Assembly (NCBI GenBank): GCA_030523505.1
Contig: JAUNIK010000178.1
Span: 1 to 6,042, forward strand
Origin: Prevotellaceae bacterium
GTDB taxonomy: Bacteria; Bacteroidota; Bacteroidia; Bacteroidales; Bacteroidaceae
Reading direction: 5' to 3'
DNA: 6,042 nt
Numbering within the stretch: the first letter of the stretch is position 1; every line of letters begins with the position of its first letter. The position numbers and the translations under genes are program-made. The notes below the pieces were generated by a model, which saw nothing but the letters and a program-made list of their open reading frames with translations, was not told the origin of the DNA and did no database searches. Positions 4,710 to 6,042 of this stretch are shown here, in pieces.

Positions 4710-6042
4710 ATGAAAACAATTTGTTTATATTTTGAGATACATCAGATCACACACCTGAAGCGTTATCGTTTCTTTGATATCGGCCGTGATCACTATTACT
4801 ATGACGATTTTGAGAACGAGCGTCATATCAACCACACCGTAGAGAACAGCTACGTTCCTGCTCTCAACACACTTCTCGACATGCTCAAGGAGAACCCACA
4901 GTTCAAGGTAGCATTCTCACTCTCGGGTGTAGGTATCGAGCAGTTGGAGCAGTATGCACCAAAGGTACTCGACCTTCTCCAGAAGCTCAATGAGACTGGT
5001 CGCGTAGAGTTCCTCGCAGAGCCTTATTCACATGGTCTTGCTTCACTCGCAAATGCTGACACATTCGCTGCTGACGTAAAGAAGCAGCAGAAGAAGATTG
5101 AGGAGTACTTCGGCAAGAAGCCAGTAGTTCTTCGCAACTCATCATTGCTCTACAGCGATGAGATTGGTCTCCAGGCAAGCCAGATGGGCTTCAAGGGTAT
5201 GCTCACAGAGGGTGCAAAGCAGGTACTCGGTTGGAAGTCACCTCACTATGTTTACAACTGTGCTTACGCTCCTAAGCTCAAGTTGCTCATGCGTGATGTA
5301 ACATTCTCTGACGATCTTTCACTCCGTTTCAACAACAGCGGTTGGGAGGGCTATCCACTCTTCGCTGATACATATATCGACCGTATCGCAAACCTCCCTG
5401 AAGAGGAGCAGGTAGTGAATATCTTCATGGAGCTTTCTGCTCTCGGTATCGCTCAGCCATTGTCAAGCAATATCCTCGAGTTCTTCCGTGCTCTCCCTGT
5501 ATGCGCTAAGGCTAAGGGCGTGACATTCTCTACTCCAAGCGAGGTTTGCACTAAGTTCAAGAGCGTTGGTCAGATTGATTGCCCAGACAACACCACTTGG
5601 ATTGACGAGGAGCGCGACACTTCTTGCTGGCTCGGTAACGAGATGCAGCGTGAGGCATTCAACAAGCTCTACAGCGTTGCTGACCGTGTTCGTATCGCTA
5701 ACGACCCACGTATCAACCAGGACTGGGAGTATCTTCAGGCTACTGAGAACTACCGTTTCATGACCACAAAGAACTCAGTAATGGGTATCGACCGTGGTAT
5801 CTACACAAGTCCTTTCGATGCTTTCACAAACTATATGAACATCATTGCTGACTTCATCGCACGTGTAAACAGCCTCTATCCAGAGGATGTTGACAACGAG
5901 CAGCTCAACTCACTCCTCACAACTATCAAGAACCAGGGTGATGAGATTGAGATGAAGAATGCAGAGATTGAGCGTCTCCTCACAAAGCTCGCTAAGATTG
6001 ATGCAGCAAACCTCAAGAAGGAAGTTGCAGCACCAACACCAG
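4710..6042 (+). CDS. GH57 alpha-amylase-like protein, catalytically degenerate, 3' end cut by window
   Basis: The frame is open for 444 codons to the window edge. The start lies 24 nt after the glycosyltransferase stop, with an A/T-rich gap and no Shine-Dalgarno sequence. Family signatures: LYFEIHQ (6-12), the LKRYRFFDIG segment (16-25), GRVEFLAEPYSHGLASL (97-113), VVLRNSSLLYSDEIG (139-153), LLMRDVTFSDDLSLRF (192-207) and LSSNILEFFRALP (251-263). In active GH57 alpha-amylases, as I recall them, the third block reads RNTEL with Glu as nucleophile; here it is RNSSL, so Ser145 occupies that place. The acid region keeps Asp201/Asp202. The fifth block, usually ETFGEHQ-like, reads MELSALGIAQP (240-250). 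Residues 399-430 form a regular heptad pattern (L399, I406, I413, I420, L427 with L402, L423, I430), predicted to be a coiled coil. A Pro/Ala-rich stretch (VAAPTP) begins just before the cut. I infer a non-hydrolytic or altered-activity partner of the two upstream enzymes. The family call is firm; the function is not. Confidence 0.88.
   Translation, partial: MKTICLYFEIHQITHLKRYRFFDIGRDHYYYDDFENERHINHTVENSYVPALNTLLDMLKENPQFKVAFSLSGVGIEQLEQYAPKVLDLLQKLNETGRVEFLAEPYSHGLASLANADTFAADVKKQQKKIEEYFGKKPVVLRNSSLLYSDEIGLQASQMGFKGMLTEGAKQVLGWKSPHYVYNCAYAPKLKLLMRDVTFSDDLSLRFNNSGWEGYPLFADTYIDRIANLPEEEQVVNIFMELSALGIAQPLSSNILEFFRALPVCAKAKGVTFSTPSEVCTKFKSVGQIDCPDNTTWIDEERDTSCWLGNEMQREAFNKLYSVADRVRIANDPRINQDWEYLQATENYRFMTTKNSVMGIDRGIYTSPFDAFTNYMNIIADFIARVNSLYPEDVDNEQLNSLLTTIKNQGDEIEMKNAEIERLLTKLAKIDAANLKKEVAAPTP

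Noticed and set aside
4683..4712. Glycosyltransferase and GH57 protein as one read-through or fused product
   Set aside because: The two genes are in the same frame, with only one TAA between them. However, the GH57 start MKTICLYFEIHQ is family-like, and the 8 linking codons are A/T-rich non-coding sequence. No recoding signal is visible.

Overview
The window looks like a chromosomal segment from a Bacteroidales bacterium, most likely Prevotella/Segatella or a close relative. Three things support this. Two intergenic regions carry the Bacteroidetes-type promoter (TTTG, about 19 bp, TAnnTTTG). Most start codons lack a Shine-Dalgarno sequence and sit in A/T-rich leaders. The gene set (a divergent MiaA, then debranching enzyme, glycosyltransferase and a GH57 alpha-amylase-like protein) is typical of this group. 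Taxonomy below order is inference.

Layout. Bases 1-240 hold no gene that I can support. They contain a small direct repeat, two inverted copies of a G/C-rich palindrome (REP/BIME-like), a strong G-quadruplex motif and then a probable promoter. Bases 296-1210 encode a MiaA-type tRNA dimethylallyltransferase. Bases 1211-1409 are a non-coding gap with a near-consensus promoter and an A/T-rich leader of about 70 nt. From 1410 to the right edge three genes run in the same direction with gaps of 15 and 24 nt. They are a GH133-type glycogen debranching enzyme, a GT-B glycosyltransferase resembling glycogen synthase, and a GH57 alpha-amylase-like protein cut by the window edge after 444 codons.

The last three genes look like one transcription unit for cytoplasmic glycogen (alpha-1,4/1,6-glucan) turnover: one enzyme extends chains, one removes branches, and a GH57 protein is translated with them. 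The GH57 protein is the most interesting item. It keeps the fold signatures, but the expected catalytic glutamate appears to be serine and the fifth conserved block is rewritten. It also carries a regular coiled coil followed by a Pro/Ala-rich stretch. It may be a non-catalytic partner or scaffold of the glycogen enzymes. The three glycogen genes share a strong codon preference that miaA lacks, which suggests high expression.

I see no tRNA, rRNA, CRISPR array, insertion sequence or phage gene. Nothing here amounts to a wholly new system. The main leads are the degenerate GH57 protein within the glycogen operon and the palindrome/G-quadruplex cluster upstream of miaA.
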